Counted from the stretch's first letter, positions 8,136 through 17,057 are shown. The stretch is 64,000 bases of DNA from Pasteurella sp049941595 (GCA_049941595.1 JBNFNA010000007.1:120110-184109), one strand, 5' to 3'. Numbers and translations: made by a program. The notes: a model not told the origin generated them from the sequence alone.

Positions 8136-9128
8136 TTAAAGAATGTTTTCAAACTCTTCCATTACCCATTTTGGCCACACGCTTGATTGTACCTCACCAA
8201 TGTGTTTTTTCTGTAATAACAACATCACTAAACGTGATTGACCAATACCACCACCAATTGAAAGTGGTAAACGACCATTGATTAAGTCTTGGTGCCAGTC
8301 GAATTTCAAACGGTCTTCATCGTCTGTTAATGCTAATTGCGTGCGTAATGCAGTTTCATCAACACGGATACCCATTGAAGATAATTCGAATGCACGCTCT
8401 AAAATTGGGTTCCAAACTAAAATATCGCCGTTTAAACCTTTGTATTCACCTTCTGATGGCGTTGTCCAGTCATCGTAGTCTGGTGCACGCATATCGTGCG
8501 GCTTACCATCAGATAATTTGCCACCGATACCAATTAAGAACACCGCACCATATTCTTTACAAATCGCATTTTCACGCTCTTTGTCGTTCATTCCAGGGTA
8601 ACGCTGTACTAATTCTTCACTATGTACAAAGGTGATTTGTGCAGGTAAAAAACGTGCTAAACCAAATTTTTTGCTTACTGCTTCTTCAGTTTCAAGCATT
8701 GCTTGATAAATTGAGTTTACTGTTTCTTTTAAATAAGCAAGGTTACGACGACCTGCAGGGATCACTTTTTCCCAGTCCCATTGATCCACATACACAGAGT
8801 GTGTTTGATCGAGAGAGTCCTCGTCAGGACGTAACGCTTTCATATGCACAAATAAACCTTCATTTTCTGAAAAACCAAAACGTGCAAGCGTGTGTCGTTT
8901 CCATTTGGCTAAAGAGTGTACGACCTCAAATGTCGCATCTGTGATCTGCTTCACATTTACTTGAACTGCTTTTTCTGTACCCGAAAGATTATCTTGAATA
9001 CCATTGCCCACTTGGCTTAGGATAGGCCCTTGAACTTCAACAATACCTAAATGATCCGCTAACTTCTCAGTAAACGTGTTCTTTGCAAAGCTAATTTCTT
9101 GTTGTTGTAAAATGAATGATTTTTGCAT
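8136..9128 (-). CDS. asnA: Aspartate--ammonia ligase (asparagine synthetase A)
   Basis: 330-residue cytoplasmic enzyme making asparagine from aspartate, ammonia and ATP, with a class II aminoacyl-tRNA-synthetase-like fold. DNLSGAEKAV-type DNLSGTEKAVQV, HSVYVDQWDWE, APDYDDWTTP and GGGIGQSRL motifs are present. I use the ATG at 9128, preceded by AAAGG, because it gives exactly the usual 330 residues. The longer TTG-started frame to 9155 adds residues absent from the family. It is divergent from asnC, its likely regulator. Confidence 0.96.
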   Translation of the reverse strand: MQKSFILQQQEISFAKNTFTEKLADHLGIVEVQGPILSQVGNGIQDNLSGTEKAVQVNVKQITDATFEVVHSLAKWKRHTLARFGFSENEGLFVHMKALRPDEDSLDQTHSVYVDQWDWEKVIPAGRRNLAYLKETVNSIYQAMLETEEAVSKKFGLARFLPAQITFVHSEELVQRYPGMNDKERENAICKEYGAVFLIGIGGKLSDGKPHDMRAPDYDDWTTPSEGEYKGLNGDILVWNPILERAFELSSMGIRVDETALRTQLALTDDEDRLKFDWHQDLINGRLPLSIGGGIGQSRLVMLLLQKKHIGEVQSSVWPKWVMEEFENIL

Positions 9129-9287
9129 TTTTATACCTTTATAAAACAAATACATCTCAAAACTTGTTGGATATTATTTAATATAAAGCATCATAAATTC
9201 AATAGCTTTTTTGAAAAAAGGGATGTAATATAAATTTCCTCTAAAAAAACACAACTTATTTTAAAAAAAATCTAAACAGGACCATTT

Positions 9288-9740
9288 ATGCACACAATTG
9301 ACAACTTAGATCAACAAATTTTACGTGTATTAACCAAGGATGCTCGAACGCCTTATGCTGAAATGGCAAAATCTTTTGGCGTTAGCCCGGGTACCATTCA
9401 CGTTCGTGTCGAAAAAATGCGCCAGTCTGGCATTATCGAAGGGACAAAAGTCCGCATTAATGAACGAAAATTAGGCTATGATGTTTGTTGTTTTATTGGC
9501 ATTATTTTAAAAAGTGCAAAAGACTACGAGAAAGTAATTAAAAAATTAGAAGCCTTTGATGAAGTGGTTGAAGCCTATTATACAACAGGAAACTACTCTA
9601 TTTTTATCAAAGTAATGACACACACTATTGCAGAGCTTCACGCTGTATTAGCGACAAAAATTCAATTGATTGATGAAATTCAATCTACTGAAACCTTAAT
9701 ATCAATGCAAAATCCTATCCTGCGCGATATTAAACCTTAA
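9288..9740 (+). CDS. asnC: Transcriptional regulator AsnC (Lrp/AsnC family)
   Basis: 150-residue regulator with an N-terminal winged helix-turn-helix (about residues 5-60, LDQQILRVLTKDARTPYAEMA... start) and a C-terminal RAM effector domain. In relatives AsnC activates asnA and responds to asparagine. The divergent asnA gene and the AT-rich 159-bp gap between them support that role here. Confidence 0.93.
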   Translation: MHTIDNLDQQILRVLTKDARTPYAEMAKSFGVSPGTIHVRVEKMRQSGIIEGTKVRINERKLGYDVCCFIGIILKSAKDYEKVIKKLEAFDEVVEAYYTTGNYSIFIKVMTHTIAELHAVLATKIQLIDEIQSTETLISMQNPILRDIKP

Positions 9741-9765
9741 GTAATAAATATAATAAGGAGAGAAT

Positions 9766-10524
9766 ATGTCAGAAGTATTCCATCTTGGTTTAACCAAGGC
9801 AATGTTAGACGGCGCAACCTTAGCTATCACGCCAGGCGCACCTGAACGTGTAGAAAAAATTGCAAAATTATTAGACCGTCCTAAATTTTTAGCATCAACG
9901 CGAGAGTTCACTTCTTGGTTAGGCTATATTAATGATAAAGCAGTGGTTGTTTGCTCAACGGGTATTGGTGGTCCATCTGTGTCTATCGCAGTGGAAGAAT
10001 TAGCACAGTTAGGCGTGCGCACATTCTTGCGTATCGGTACAACCGGCGCCATTCAGCCACACATCAATGTAGGTGATATTTTAGTTACAACAGGTGCAGT
10101 ACGCTTAGACGGCGCAAGTTTACACTTCGCACCAATGGAATACCCAGCAGTGGCTAACTTTGAATGTACTAACGCACTTTACAAAGCGGCAATCGAAAAC
10201 GCGAACCAAAAAGTCTATGTGGGTATTACTGCTGCATCAGATACCTTCTACCCAGGTCAAGAGCGTTATGACACTTATAGCGGTAAAGTTTACCGTCACT
10301 TCGAAGGTTCATTAAAACAATGGCAAGACCTCAACGTAATGAACTTTGAAATGGAATCTGCGACCTTATTCACAATGTGTTCAGCATTAGGTTTACGTGC
10401 AGGTATGATTGCAGGTGCGATCGTAAATCGTACACAGCAAGAAATTCCAAACGAAGAAGCAGCAAAAAACATCGAGAAAAATGCAGTAGAAATCGTTGTA
10501 AAAGCAGCCGCACTTCTTGTTTAA
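9766..10524 (+). CDS. udp: Uridine phosphorylase
   Basis: 252-residue PNP/UDP-family enzyme that converts uridine and phosphate to uracil and ribose-1-phosphate. Visible features are SEVFHLGLTKAML, the phosphate-binding RIGTTGAIQPHI block and the nucleoside-binding NFEMESATLFTM motif near the C-terminus. Normal length. A GGAGAGA ribosome site precedes it and a strong terminator follows. Confidence 0.95.
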   Translation: MSEVFHLGLTKAMLDGATLAITPGAPERVEKIAKLLDRPKFLASTREFTSWLGYINDKAVVVCSTGIGGPSVSIAVEELAQLGVRTFLRIGTTGAIQPHINVGDILVTTGAVRLDGASLHFAPMEYPAVANFECTNALYKAAIENANQKVYVGITAASDTFYPGQERYDTYSGKVYRHFEGSLKQWQDLNVMNFEMESATLFTMCSALGLRAGMIAGAIVNRTQQEIPNEEAAKNIEKNAVEIVVKAAALLV

Positions 10525-10536
10525 TGCTTATCTTTC

Positions 10537-10566
10537 AAACGCTTGGTTTTCTACCAAGCGTTTTTT
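10537..10566 (+). terminator. udp terminator
   Basis: AAACGCTTGG (10537-10546) pairs with CCAAGCGTTT (10554-10563) around a 7-nt loop and runs into TTTTTT. Confidence 0.9.
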
Positions 10567-10740
10567 CTATGGCAAAATTCTAAAAAATTTGACCGCACTT
10601 TCATTCCTCGCATTGAGCAACTTGATTTGTGCCAAACAAAAATTAACCTACCTTTTATCTGCCTTTATCGCCTTTTATAGTCAAATTCGGTACAATGGTT
10701 CGTTTTATTGAGTGATTAACTATTTATTTTGAGATATTTT

Positions 10741-12075
10741 ATGACATCTTCAGCCCCAAATATTGGCTTTATTAGTTTAGGTTGTCCAAAGAACCTTGTT
10801 GATTCTGAACGTATTTTGACCGAATTGCGTTCTGATGGTTATAACATTATTCCAAGTTATGAAAACGCAGATCTTGTGATTGTAAACACCTGCGGTTTCA
10901 TCGATAGCGCAGTGCAAGAGTCTTTAGAAGCGATTGGCGAAGCATTAGAAGAAAATGGCAAAGTGATTGTAACGGGTTGCTTAGGCGCGAAAGAAGATCG
11001 TATTCGTGAAGTACACCCAAAAGTACTTGAGGTGACTGGTCCTCACAGCTATGAAGCCGTAATGACACAAGTGCATAAATATGTGCCAAAACCAGAATAC
11101 AACCCTTATACCGCACTTGTGCCAAAACAAGGTGTGAAATTAACCCCAAAACATTATGCTTATTTAAAGATTTCAGAGGGTTGCGATCACCGTTGTACTT
11201 TCTGTATCATTCCATCAATGCGTGGAGATTTAGATAGCCGTGCTATTACTCAAGTGTTAGACGAAGCAAAACGTCTTGTGGATGCAGGCGTAAAAGAGCT
11301 ACTGATTGTGTCACAAGATACCTCAGCTTATGCACTAGACCAAAGCAAAGAAGTACAAAACAAAACGGTATTTTGGAACGGAATGCCAATTAAAAATAAC
11401 TTAATGAGCTTATGTGAGCAATTAGGCAAATTAGGCGTATGGGTGCGTTTACATTATGTTTATCCGTATCCACACGTGGATAATTTAATTCCATTAATGG
11501 CTGAAGGTAAATTATTACCTTACCTTGATATTCCGCTCCAACACGCCAGCCCGAAAGTCTTAAAAGCAATGAAAAGACCAGGTTCAATCGACCGCACTTT
11601 AGAGCGCATTAAAAAGTGGCGTGAGATTTGCCCTGAATTAACATTACGTTCAACCTTCATTGTAGGATTCCCTGGCGAAACGGAAGAAGACTTCCAATTA
11701 CTATTAGATTTCCTAAAAGAAGCACAACTTGATCGTGTTGGTTGCTTCAAATTTAGTCCTGTCGAAGGTGCTGTGGCAACGGATATGCCAGATCAAGTGC
11801 CTGAAGACGTAAAAGAAGAGCGCTTCCACCGCTTTATGCAATTACAGCAAGCCATTTCAGCTCAACGTTTACAACAAAAAGTTGGAAAAACCTTATCTGT
11901 AATTATTGATGAAATCGATGAAGAAGGCATTATCGGCCGTTCAATGGCTGATGCGCCTGAAATTGATGGTGTGGTTTATGTTGATAATGTAAGCCAGATC
12001 GAGGTCAAGGTGGGGCAAATTATCCAAGTCGAAATTACCCAAGCAGATGAATATGATCTGTGGGGTACTTGCTAA
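10741..12075 (+). CDS. rimO: Ribosomal protein S12 methylthiotransferase
   Basis: 444-residue radical-SAM enzyme that beta-methylthiolates an aspartate of S12. The N-terminal cluster cysteines lie in SLGCPKN, VNTCGFI and VTGCLG. The radical-SAM triad lies in CDHRCTFC, and a TRAM-like domain closes the protein. The GAGA at 10731 serves as ribosome site for ATG 10741; an upstream TTG (10729) overlaps it and is unlikely. It lies 13 bp before the N-glycosyltransferase gene, an association known from Actinobacillus pleuropneumoniae. Confidence 0.96.
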   Translation: MTSSAPNIGFISLGCPKNLVDSERILTELRSDGYNIIPSYENADLVIVNTCGFIDSAVQESLEAIGEALEENGKVIVTGCLGAKEDRIREVHPKVLEVTGPHSYEAVMTQVHKYVPKPEYNPYTALVPKQGVKLTPKHYAYLKISEGCDHRCTFCIIPSMRGDLDSRAITQVLDEAKRLVDAGVKELLIVSQDTSAYALDQSKEVQNKTVFWNGMPIKNNLMSLCEQLGKLGVWVRLHYVYPYPHVDNLIPLMAEGKLLPYLDIPLQHASPKVLKAMKRPGSIDRTLERIKKWREICPELTLRSTFIVGFPGETEEDFQLLLDFLKEAQLDRVGCFKFSPVEGAVATDMPDQVPEDVKEERFHRFMQLQQAISAQRLQQKVGKTLSVIIDEIDEEGIIGRSMADAPEIDGVVYVDNVSQIEVKVGQIIQVEITQADEYDLWGTC

Positions 12076-12088
12076 AAAGGGAGTTGTA

Positions 12089-14197
12089 ATGACTGATAAA
12101 AAACCAAATCCAAGTTTAAATCGTTTTGAACGTGCAGTTGCAAACAAAGAATATGAACAAGCTTGCAATGAGTTAAGGACGATTTTAAATAAACTCGATA
12201 CCAATTTTGGAGCATTAACAGATATTGAATTTGATGTTCCTCAACAAATTCAAGGGGGTGAACACGACACAACCGTTCATTTTTGTACTAGAATGGCAGT
12301 AGCGATCACAACATTGTTCCAAGATCCAAAATTGGAGATTTCACACAAAGGTTTTTTATCGTTCATTACCTTACAACGTTGGATGCATTTGATTTTTGCA
12401 AGTTCGCCTTTTATCAATGCAGACCACATTTTACAAACCTATAATACCAAAGCTGATCGTGACAGTTTGCAAGATATCCATATTGAATCAAGCCTGTCCG
12501 CCCTGTTTAAATTCTGTTTGCTCTATTTCCCAGAATCTAATGTGAATTTAAGTTTAGATACTCTCTGGTCAGTGCAACCTGAAGTCTGTGCCTCGCTGAT
12601 GTTTGCGCTGCAATCCCCCCGCTTCCTCGGTACGTCAACAGCATTCAGTAAACGAGCGGCAATTTTGCAATGGTTCCCAGAAAAACTGGCACAACTTGAT
12701 AGCCTTAATGGTTTACCAAGTGGTATTTCTCACGATGTGTATATGCATTGCAGCTACGATATTGCAGAAAACAAACACTTAGTGAAAAAAGCACTGAACC
12801 AAGTTATCCGTAAGCACCTATTACAAGTGGGTTGGCAAGATCGCGATGTCAGCCAATTCAAGCTTGATAAAAAACCTGTGATGGTGGTGTTATTAGAACA
12901 TTTCCACGCAGCACACTCCATTTATCGTACTCATTCTACCTCAATGATCGCTGCACGTGAGCATTTCCACTTAATTGGTTTAGGTGGTGAAGGCGTTGAT
13001 GAAGCCGGTAGAAATGTATTTAATGAATTCCACCTCATCACTGGCGATACTGTATTTGATAAATTACTTTTCGTGAAAAAAATCTGTGAAGAAAACAATG
13101 CCGCAATCGTATATATGCCAAGCATTGGAATGGATCTCATCACGATCTTTGCAAGTAACTGCCGTTTAGCACCAATCCAAACGATTGCATTAGGCCATCC
13201 GGCAACAACACATTCTGAATTTATTGAATATGTAGTTGTAGAAGATGATTATGTGGGTTCCGAAGACTGTTTTAGTGAAACAATGCTCCGCTTACCAAAA
13301 GATGCATTGCCTTATGTGCCATCCTCTGCTGCGCCAACTAGCGTGGAATACCGTTTAAGAGAAAATCCTGACACTGTCAATATCGGGATTGCAGCAACCA
13401 CAATGAAGTTAAACCCATACTTCTTAAATGCCCTCAAAACCATTGCAGAAAAAGCAAATGTCAACGTACATTTCTATTTCGCACTGGGGCAATCACTTGG
13501 TGTAACACACCCTTACATTGAACGTTTTATCAAAAGTTATCTCGGTGATACTGCGACTGTTTATCCGCAATTACCATATCACGATTACCTCAGCGTGCTG
13601 TATAACTGCGATATGATGTTAAACCCATTCCCGTTTGGTAACACAAACGGCATTATTGATATGGTAACGCTCGGTTTAGTTGGGATTTGTAAGACAGGTG
13701 ATGAAGTGCACGAACATATCGATGAAGGCTTATTCAAACGCTTAGGCTTACCAGATTGGTTGGTCACAGACAGTGCTGATGAATATGTAGCACAAGCAAT
13801 TCGCCTCGCTGAAAATCACCAAGAACGTATTGAATTACGTCGTCATATTATTGAGAAAAATGGCTTACAAACCCTATTCACTGGTGACCCAAGCCCATTA
13901 GGCAATATTTTGCTTGAAAAGCTCAATCAATGGTTAGCTGAACAAGGTCAGGCAAGTGTGGCATCAAGTGCGGTTAAAAAAGTGAAAAAAACAGCAACTA
14001 AATCTGCGACAACGAAAGCGACGACAACACGTAAAAAAGCAGATGCAAAAAAAGCTGAACCAAAGAAAGCGGGCAGTAAAAAAGCTGAAGCAGCAGAAAC
14101 TGAAGCAAAAGTGAAAAAGCCAGTGGCGGAAAAAGCCAGCACTGAAAAAAGTGCGGTCAAAAAACCACGTAAAAATGCAAAATCGACATCCGCATAA
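12089..14197 (+). CDS. Cytoplasmic N-glycosyltransferase (HMW1C/NGT family) with Lys/Ala-rich tail
   Basis: 702 residues. The first 620 or so match the HMW1C-like GT41 enzymes, which transfer glucose or galactose from UDP-sugar to asparagine in N-X-S/T sites of adhesins in the cytoplasm. Segments such as HLIGLGGEGVDEAGR, LGHPATTHSEFIEYVV and LNPFPFGNTNGIIDM (nucleotide-sugar site) support this. ATG 12089 is chosen because AAGGGAG precedes it. Residues 620-702 are an added tail of alternating Lys, Ala, Thr and Pro resembling histone H1 or AlgP repeats, with about two dozen lysines; this is not part of the catalytic fold. Likely co-transcribed with rimO. No adhesin target is in the window. Confidence 0.92.
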   Translation: MTDKKPNPSLNRFERAVANKEYEQACNELRTILNKLDTNFGALTDIEFDVPQQIQGGEHDTTVHFCTRMAVAITTLFQDPKLEISHKGFLSFITLQRWMHLIFASSPFINADHILQTYNTKADRDSLQDIHIESSLSALFKFCLLYFPESNVNLSLDTLWSVQPEVCASLMFALQSPRFLGTSTAFSKRAAILQWFPEKLAQLDSLNGLPSGISHDVYMHCSYDIAENKHLVKKALNQVIRKHLLQVGWQDRDVSQFKLDKKPVMVVLLEHFHAAHSIYRTHSTSMIAAREHFHLIGLGGEGVDEAGRNVFNEFHLITGDTVFDKLLFVKKICEENNAAIVYMPSIGMDLITIFASNCRLAPIQTIALGHPATTHSEFIEYVVVEDDYVGSEDCFSETMLRLPKDALPYVPSSAAPTSVEYRLRENPDTVNIGIAATTMKLNPYFLNALKTIAEKANVNVHFYFALGQSLGVTHPYIERFIKSYLGDTATVYPQLPYHDYLSVLYNCDMMLNPFPFGNTNGIIDMVTLGLVGICKTGDEVHEHIDEGLFKRLGLPDWLVTDSADEYVAQAIRLAENHQERIELRRHIIEKNGLQTLFTGDPSPLGNILLEKLNQWLAEQGQASVASSAVKKVKKTATKSATTKATTTRKKADAKKAEPKKAGSKKAEAAETEAKVKKPVAEKASTEKSAVKKPRKNAKSTSA
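13946..14194 (+). repeat. Low-complexity KKA/KAE-type tail coding region, two embedded uptake signals
   Basis: This stretch encodes the basic tail of the glycosyltransferase, with short units such as KKAEPKKAGSKKAE. Uptake cores at 13966-13974 and 14149-14157 are read in the same frame and both encode Ser-Ala-Val followed by Lys-Lys, one at each end of the tail. Confidence 0.75.
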
Positions 14198-14203
14198 TGT
14201 GAC

Positions 14204-14231
14204 ATATCCCCATTAATTTGGGGATATTTCT
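14204..14231 (+). terminator. Weak hairpin after the glycosyltransferase gene
   Basis: ATATCCCC (14204-14211) pairs with GGGGATAT (14220-14227), with only a short T-rich tail (TTCTT). It may be a partial terminator between the glycosyltransferase and phosphatase genes. Confidence 0.5.
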
Positions 14232-14248
14232 TATCAGAAGGAAATAAA

Positions 14249-14725
14249 ATGAAAACAGAAATCAACATTCTTTTCGTCTGCTTAGGCAATATTTGTCGCT
14301 CGCCAATGGCAGAATTTCTAATGCGTGAAAAAATCAAACAAGCGGGTTTAACCGATCAAATCAAAACCAGTAGCGCAGGCACATCAGGCTGGCACGATGG
14401 TGAAGATATGCATTGTGGAACAGCAGATATTTTAGACCAACATAAGATTAATAGTTCGGGCTTCCGTAGCAAAAAAGTGCGGTTAAAAGATTGGGAATTG
14501 TATGATTATCTGATCGCAATGGACGATCAAAACTTACAAGATTTAGAAGATCTGTTTGGTCATCATCCAGAAAAATTATTTAAAATCACCGCACTTTCTC
14601 CAGATCTCGAATATGACCATATTCCTGATCCTTGGTATACCAAAGACTTCAATCAGACTTACCAATTACTGGATCGTTGCTGTAATGCATTACTTAATAA
14701 AATTAAGCAAGATTTTTCTCTTTAG
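14249..14725 (+). CDS. Low-molecular-weight protein tyrosine phosphatase
   Basis: 158-residue cytoplasmic phosphatase. The P-loop CLGNICRS (CX5R-S, about residues 11-18) and the C-terminal acid motif DPW are both present, so it should be catalytically competent. The family dephosphorylates small proteins or bacterial tyrosine kinases. No cognate kinase is nearby, so the substrate is unknown. AGAAGGAA precedes the start, and a weak hairpin separates it from the glycosyltransferase gene. Confidence 0.92.
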   Translation: MKTEINILFVCLGNICRSPMAEFLMREKIKQAGLTDQIKTSSAGTSGWHDGEDMHCGTADILDQHKINSSGFRSKKVRLKDWELYDYLIAMDDQNLQDLEDLFGHHPEKLFKITALSPDLEYDHIPDPWYTKDFNQTYQLLDRCCNALLNKIKQDFSL

Positions 14726-14815
14726 ATTTGTGATCTATGGCACAGTCATAAGATGAAAATTCCGTTAATATAAGGTAGTAGTATATTTTATAGCACCTAA
14801 TAAAGGAGTTCTATT

Positions 14816-15028
14816 ATGTTCCCAGAATTTCGTGATTTAATCTCTAAATTAAAAAATGAAGATACTCATTTTGCTCGTTTATTTGACAAGCACAATGAAC
14901 TCGATCAACGGATTAAAAATATTGAGGCAAATATTGAATTAGGTACACCTACTGAAGTTGAAAATCTGAAAAAAGAAAAACTCCGTTTAAAAGACGAAAT
15001 GTACGTTATCCTCAAAAAACACGAATAA
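14816..15028 (+). CDS. DUF465/YdcH-family small coiled protein
   Basis: 70-residue, highly charged, probably all-helical protein (MFPEFRDLISKLKNEDTHF start, then heptad-like Lys/Glu/Leu spacing). This is the pattern of the YdcH/DUF465 family, whose function is unknown. AAAGGAG precedes the ATG and its own terminator follows, so it is a stand-alone small gene. Confidence 0.85.
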   Translation: MFPEFRDLISKLKNEDTHFARLFDKHNELDQRIKNIEANIELGTPTEVENLKKEKLRLKDEMYVILKKHE

Positions 15029-15038
15029 TAACCAAAAG

Positions 15039-15066
15039 AACCACCTTAACACGGTGGTTTTTTATT
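15039..15066 (+). terminator. Terminator of the DUF465 gene
   Basis: AACCACC (15039-15045) pairs with GGTGGTT (15053-15059), followed by TTTTTATT. Confidence 0.85.
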
Positions 15067-15095
15067 GGGTATTACAACAATAACCAATTACATAG

Positions 15096-15129
15096 ATAAA
15101 AAAACAGCTCGATTTTCACCGAGCTGTTT
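15096..15129 (-). terminator. pckA terminator
   Basis: On the reverse strand AAACAGCTCG pairs with CGAGCTGTTT and is followed by a run of seven T, 26 bp after the pckA stop. Confidence 0.9.
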
Positions 15130-15154
15130 GTCTATTTAATCAAAAAACGTTTTA

Positions 15155-16771
15155 TTATGCTTTTGGACCTGCTGCAACTAATGCTTTACCTTCTTCATTA
15201 GTTGTATATTTTTCGAAGTTTTTCACGAAACGGCCTGCAAGGTCTTCAGCTTTTGCTTGCCATTGTGCTTTGTCTGCATAAGTATCACGTGGATCTAAGA
15301 TTGCAGGGTCAACACCTGGTAATGCAGTTGGGATTGCTAAATCGAAGATTGGTAATTTACCCATTTCTGCTTTCTCGATTGAACCGTCTAAGATTGCATC
15401 GATGATACCGCGAGTATCTTTAATTGAAATACGTTTACCAGTACCGTTCCAACCAGTGTTCACTAAGTATGCTTCTGCACCTGCAGCTTCCATACGTTTC
15501 ACTAATACTTCAGCATATTGAGTTGGGTGAAGTGATAAGAACGCTGCACCGAAACACGCTGAGAATGTTGGCGTTGGTTCTGTAATACCACGCTCTGTAC
15601 CTGCTAATTTCGCGGTGAAACCAGATAAGAAGTAGTACTTAGTTTGTTCTGGAGTCAATTTAGATACTGGTGGTAACACCCCGAACGCATCTGCGGTTAA
15701 GAAAATCACTTTTTTCGCGTGACCCGCTTTTGATACTGGAGTTACGATGTTGTCAATGTGGTAAATTGGGTAAGAAACACGGGTGTTTTCTGTTTTTGAA
15801 CCATCATCGTAATCAACTGAACCGTCTGCACGAACAACTACGTTTTCTAATAATGCATCACGTTTGATTGCACCATAGATATCTGGTTCATTTTCTGGAG
15901 AAAGTTTGATAGTTTTCGCATAGCAACCACCTTCGTAGTTGAATACGCCATCATCATCCCAACCGTGCTCATCGTCACCGATTAATTGACGTTTTGGATC
16001 AGTTGAAAGTGTTGTTTTACCAGTACCTGATAAACCGAAGAATACTGCTACGTCGCCATCTTTACCCACGTTTGCTGAACAGTGCATTGATGCGATGCCT
16101 CTTAATGGTAAGAAGTAGTTCATCATTGAGAACATACCTTTTTTCATCTCACCGCCGTACCAAGTACCACCGATTAATTGTACGCCTTCAGTTAAGTTGA
16201 ATGCAACGAAGTTTTCTGAATTTAAGCCTTGTTCTTTCCAGTTCGGGTTAGTTACTTTAGAACCGTTCATTACTACGAAATCTGGTTTGAAGCCCACTAA
16301 TTCAGCTTCAGTTGGGCGAATGAACATATTTTTCACAAAGTGAGCTTGCCACGCCACTTCTGTTACGATACGAACAGCTAAACGCGTGTCAGCATTCGCA
16401 CCACAGAATGCATCGATCACAAATAAACGTTTGCCAGAAAGTTGTTCTGTCACTAAGCCTTTTAAGCTTTTCCACGTATCTTGTGCCATTGGTTTGTTAT
16501 CGTTTTTCGCTGCATCACTTGTCCACCAAACGGTGTCTTTAGTTTTGTCATCTAAAACGATATATTTATCTTTTGGAGAACGGCCAGTAAAGATACCAGT
16601 GTCAACCGCGACAGCACCTGATTGAGTCACGATACCTTTTTCGTAACCTTCTAAACCTGGTTTAGTTTCTTCTTCAAATAATTGCTCATAGCTTGGGTTA
16701 TAAACGATTTCTTTTACATCGTGAATGCCAAGAGCACCAAGTTCTTCGATTACTTTATTTAGATCTGTCAT
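15155..16771 (-). CDS. pckA: Phosphoenolpyruvate carboxykinase (ATP)
   Basis: 538-residue gluconeogenic enzyme converting oxaloacetate and ATP to phosphoenolpyruvate and CO2. The nucleotide loop GLSGTGKTTLS (about residues 248-258), the GDDEHGWDDDGVFNYEGGCYAK metal site (its halves only in part quoted here), and LTADAFGVLPPV are all visible. Full length for the family. In Pasteurellaceae it is central to CO2-dependent succinate metabolism. It is 286 bp from hslO, an order also found in enteric bacteria. Confidence 0.97.
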   Translation of the reverse strand: MTDLNKVIEELGALGIHDVKEIVYNPSYEQLFEEETKPGLEGYEKGIVTQSGAVAVDTGIFTGRSPKDKYIVLDDKTKDTVWWTSDAAKNDNKPMAQDTWKSLKGLVTEQLSGKRLFVIDAFCGANADTRLAVRIVTEVAWQAHFVKNMFIRPTEAELVGFKPDFVVMNGSKVTNPNWKEQGLNSENFVAFNLTEGVQLIGGTWYGGEMKKGMFSMMNYFLPLRGIASMHCSANVGKDGDVAVFFGLSGTGKTTLSTDPKRQLIGDDEHGWDDDGVFNYEGGCYAKTIKLSPENEPDIYGAIKRDALLENVVVRADGSVDYDDGSKTENTRVSYPIYHIDNIVTPVSKAGHAKKVIFLTADAFGVLPPVSKLTPEQTKYYFLSGFTAKLAGTERGITEPTPTFSACFGAAFLSLHPTQYAEVLVKRMEAAGAEAYLVNTGWNGTGKRISIKDTRGIIDAILDGSIEKAEMGKLPIFDLAIPTALPGVDPAILDPRDTYADKAQWQAKAEDLAGRFVKNFEKYTTNEEGKALVAAGPKA

Positions 16772-16916
16772 ACATCACCTCGTAGAGTTAAGTTTTAAAG
16801 TTGAAAAAAATAATTGTGAGCATTTTAATCAAATTTCTACCCAAAAACTGTTAGGTTGATCAAAATTTTGAAATTTTACTCAAAATTTTTATTTTTCTTT
16901 GACCTTTATCATAGAA

Positions 16917-16945
16917 AAAAACCGTTCATAAAAAGAACGGTTTTT
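16917..16945 (-). terminator. Hairpin terminator behind an outer-membrane-protein remnant
   Basis: AAAAACCGTTC (16917-16927) pairs with GAACGGTTTTT (16935-16945), and on the reverse strand it runs into a T-run. It has T-rich sequence on both strands but no intact gene immediately upstream on the reverse strand. Confidence 0.75.
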
Positions 16946-16960
16946 AAATTTGCGATGAAA

Positions 16961-17011
16961 TTAGAATTTATAGCCTAGTGAAATACTTAGGGCGTCATTT
17001 TTATGTATAAA
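16961..17011 (-). pseudogene. C-terminal remnant of an outer-membrane beta-barrel gene
   Basis: The reverse strand reads FIHKNDALSISLGYKF then stop. An alternating hydrophobic strand ending in a terminal phenylalanine is the classic BamA-recognised last strand of a porin-like barrel. An in-frame stop lies just upstream and there is no start. A strong terminator follows 16 bp later, so this appears to be the surviving 3' end of a lost gene. Short, so chance is possible. Confidence 0.5.
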
Positions 17012-17057
17012 TCAAGGCCAAATTATAGTTTGTGTTGAATAAAAAACAATCCGTTAA

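Noticed and set aside
16772..16916. CRP-N site upstream of pckA
   Set aside because: TTTGA and TCACA half sites are present near 16820 but their spacing is 9 bp instead of 6, so no valid site could be drawn.
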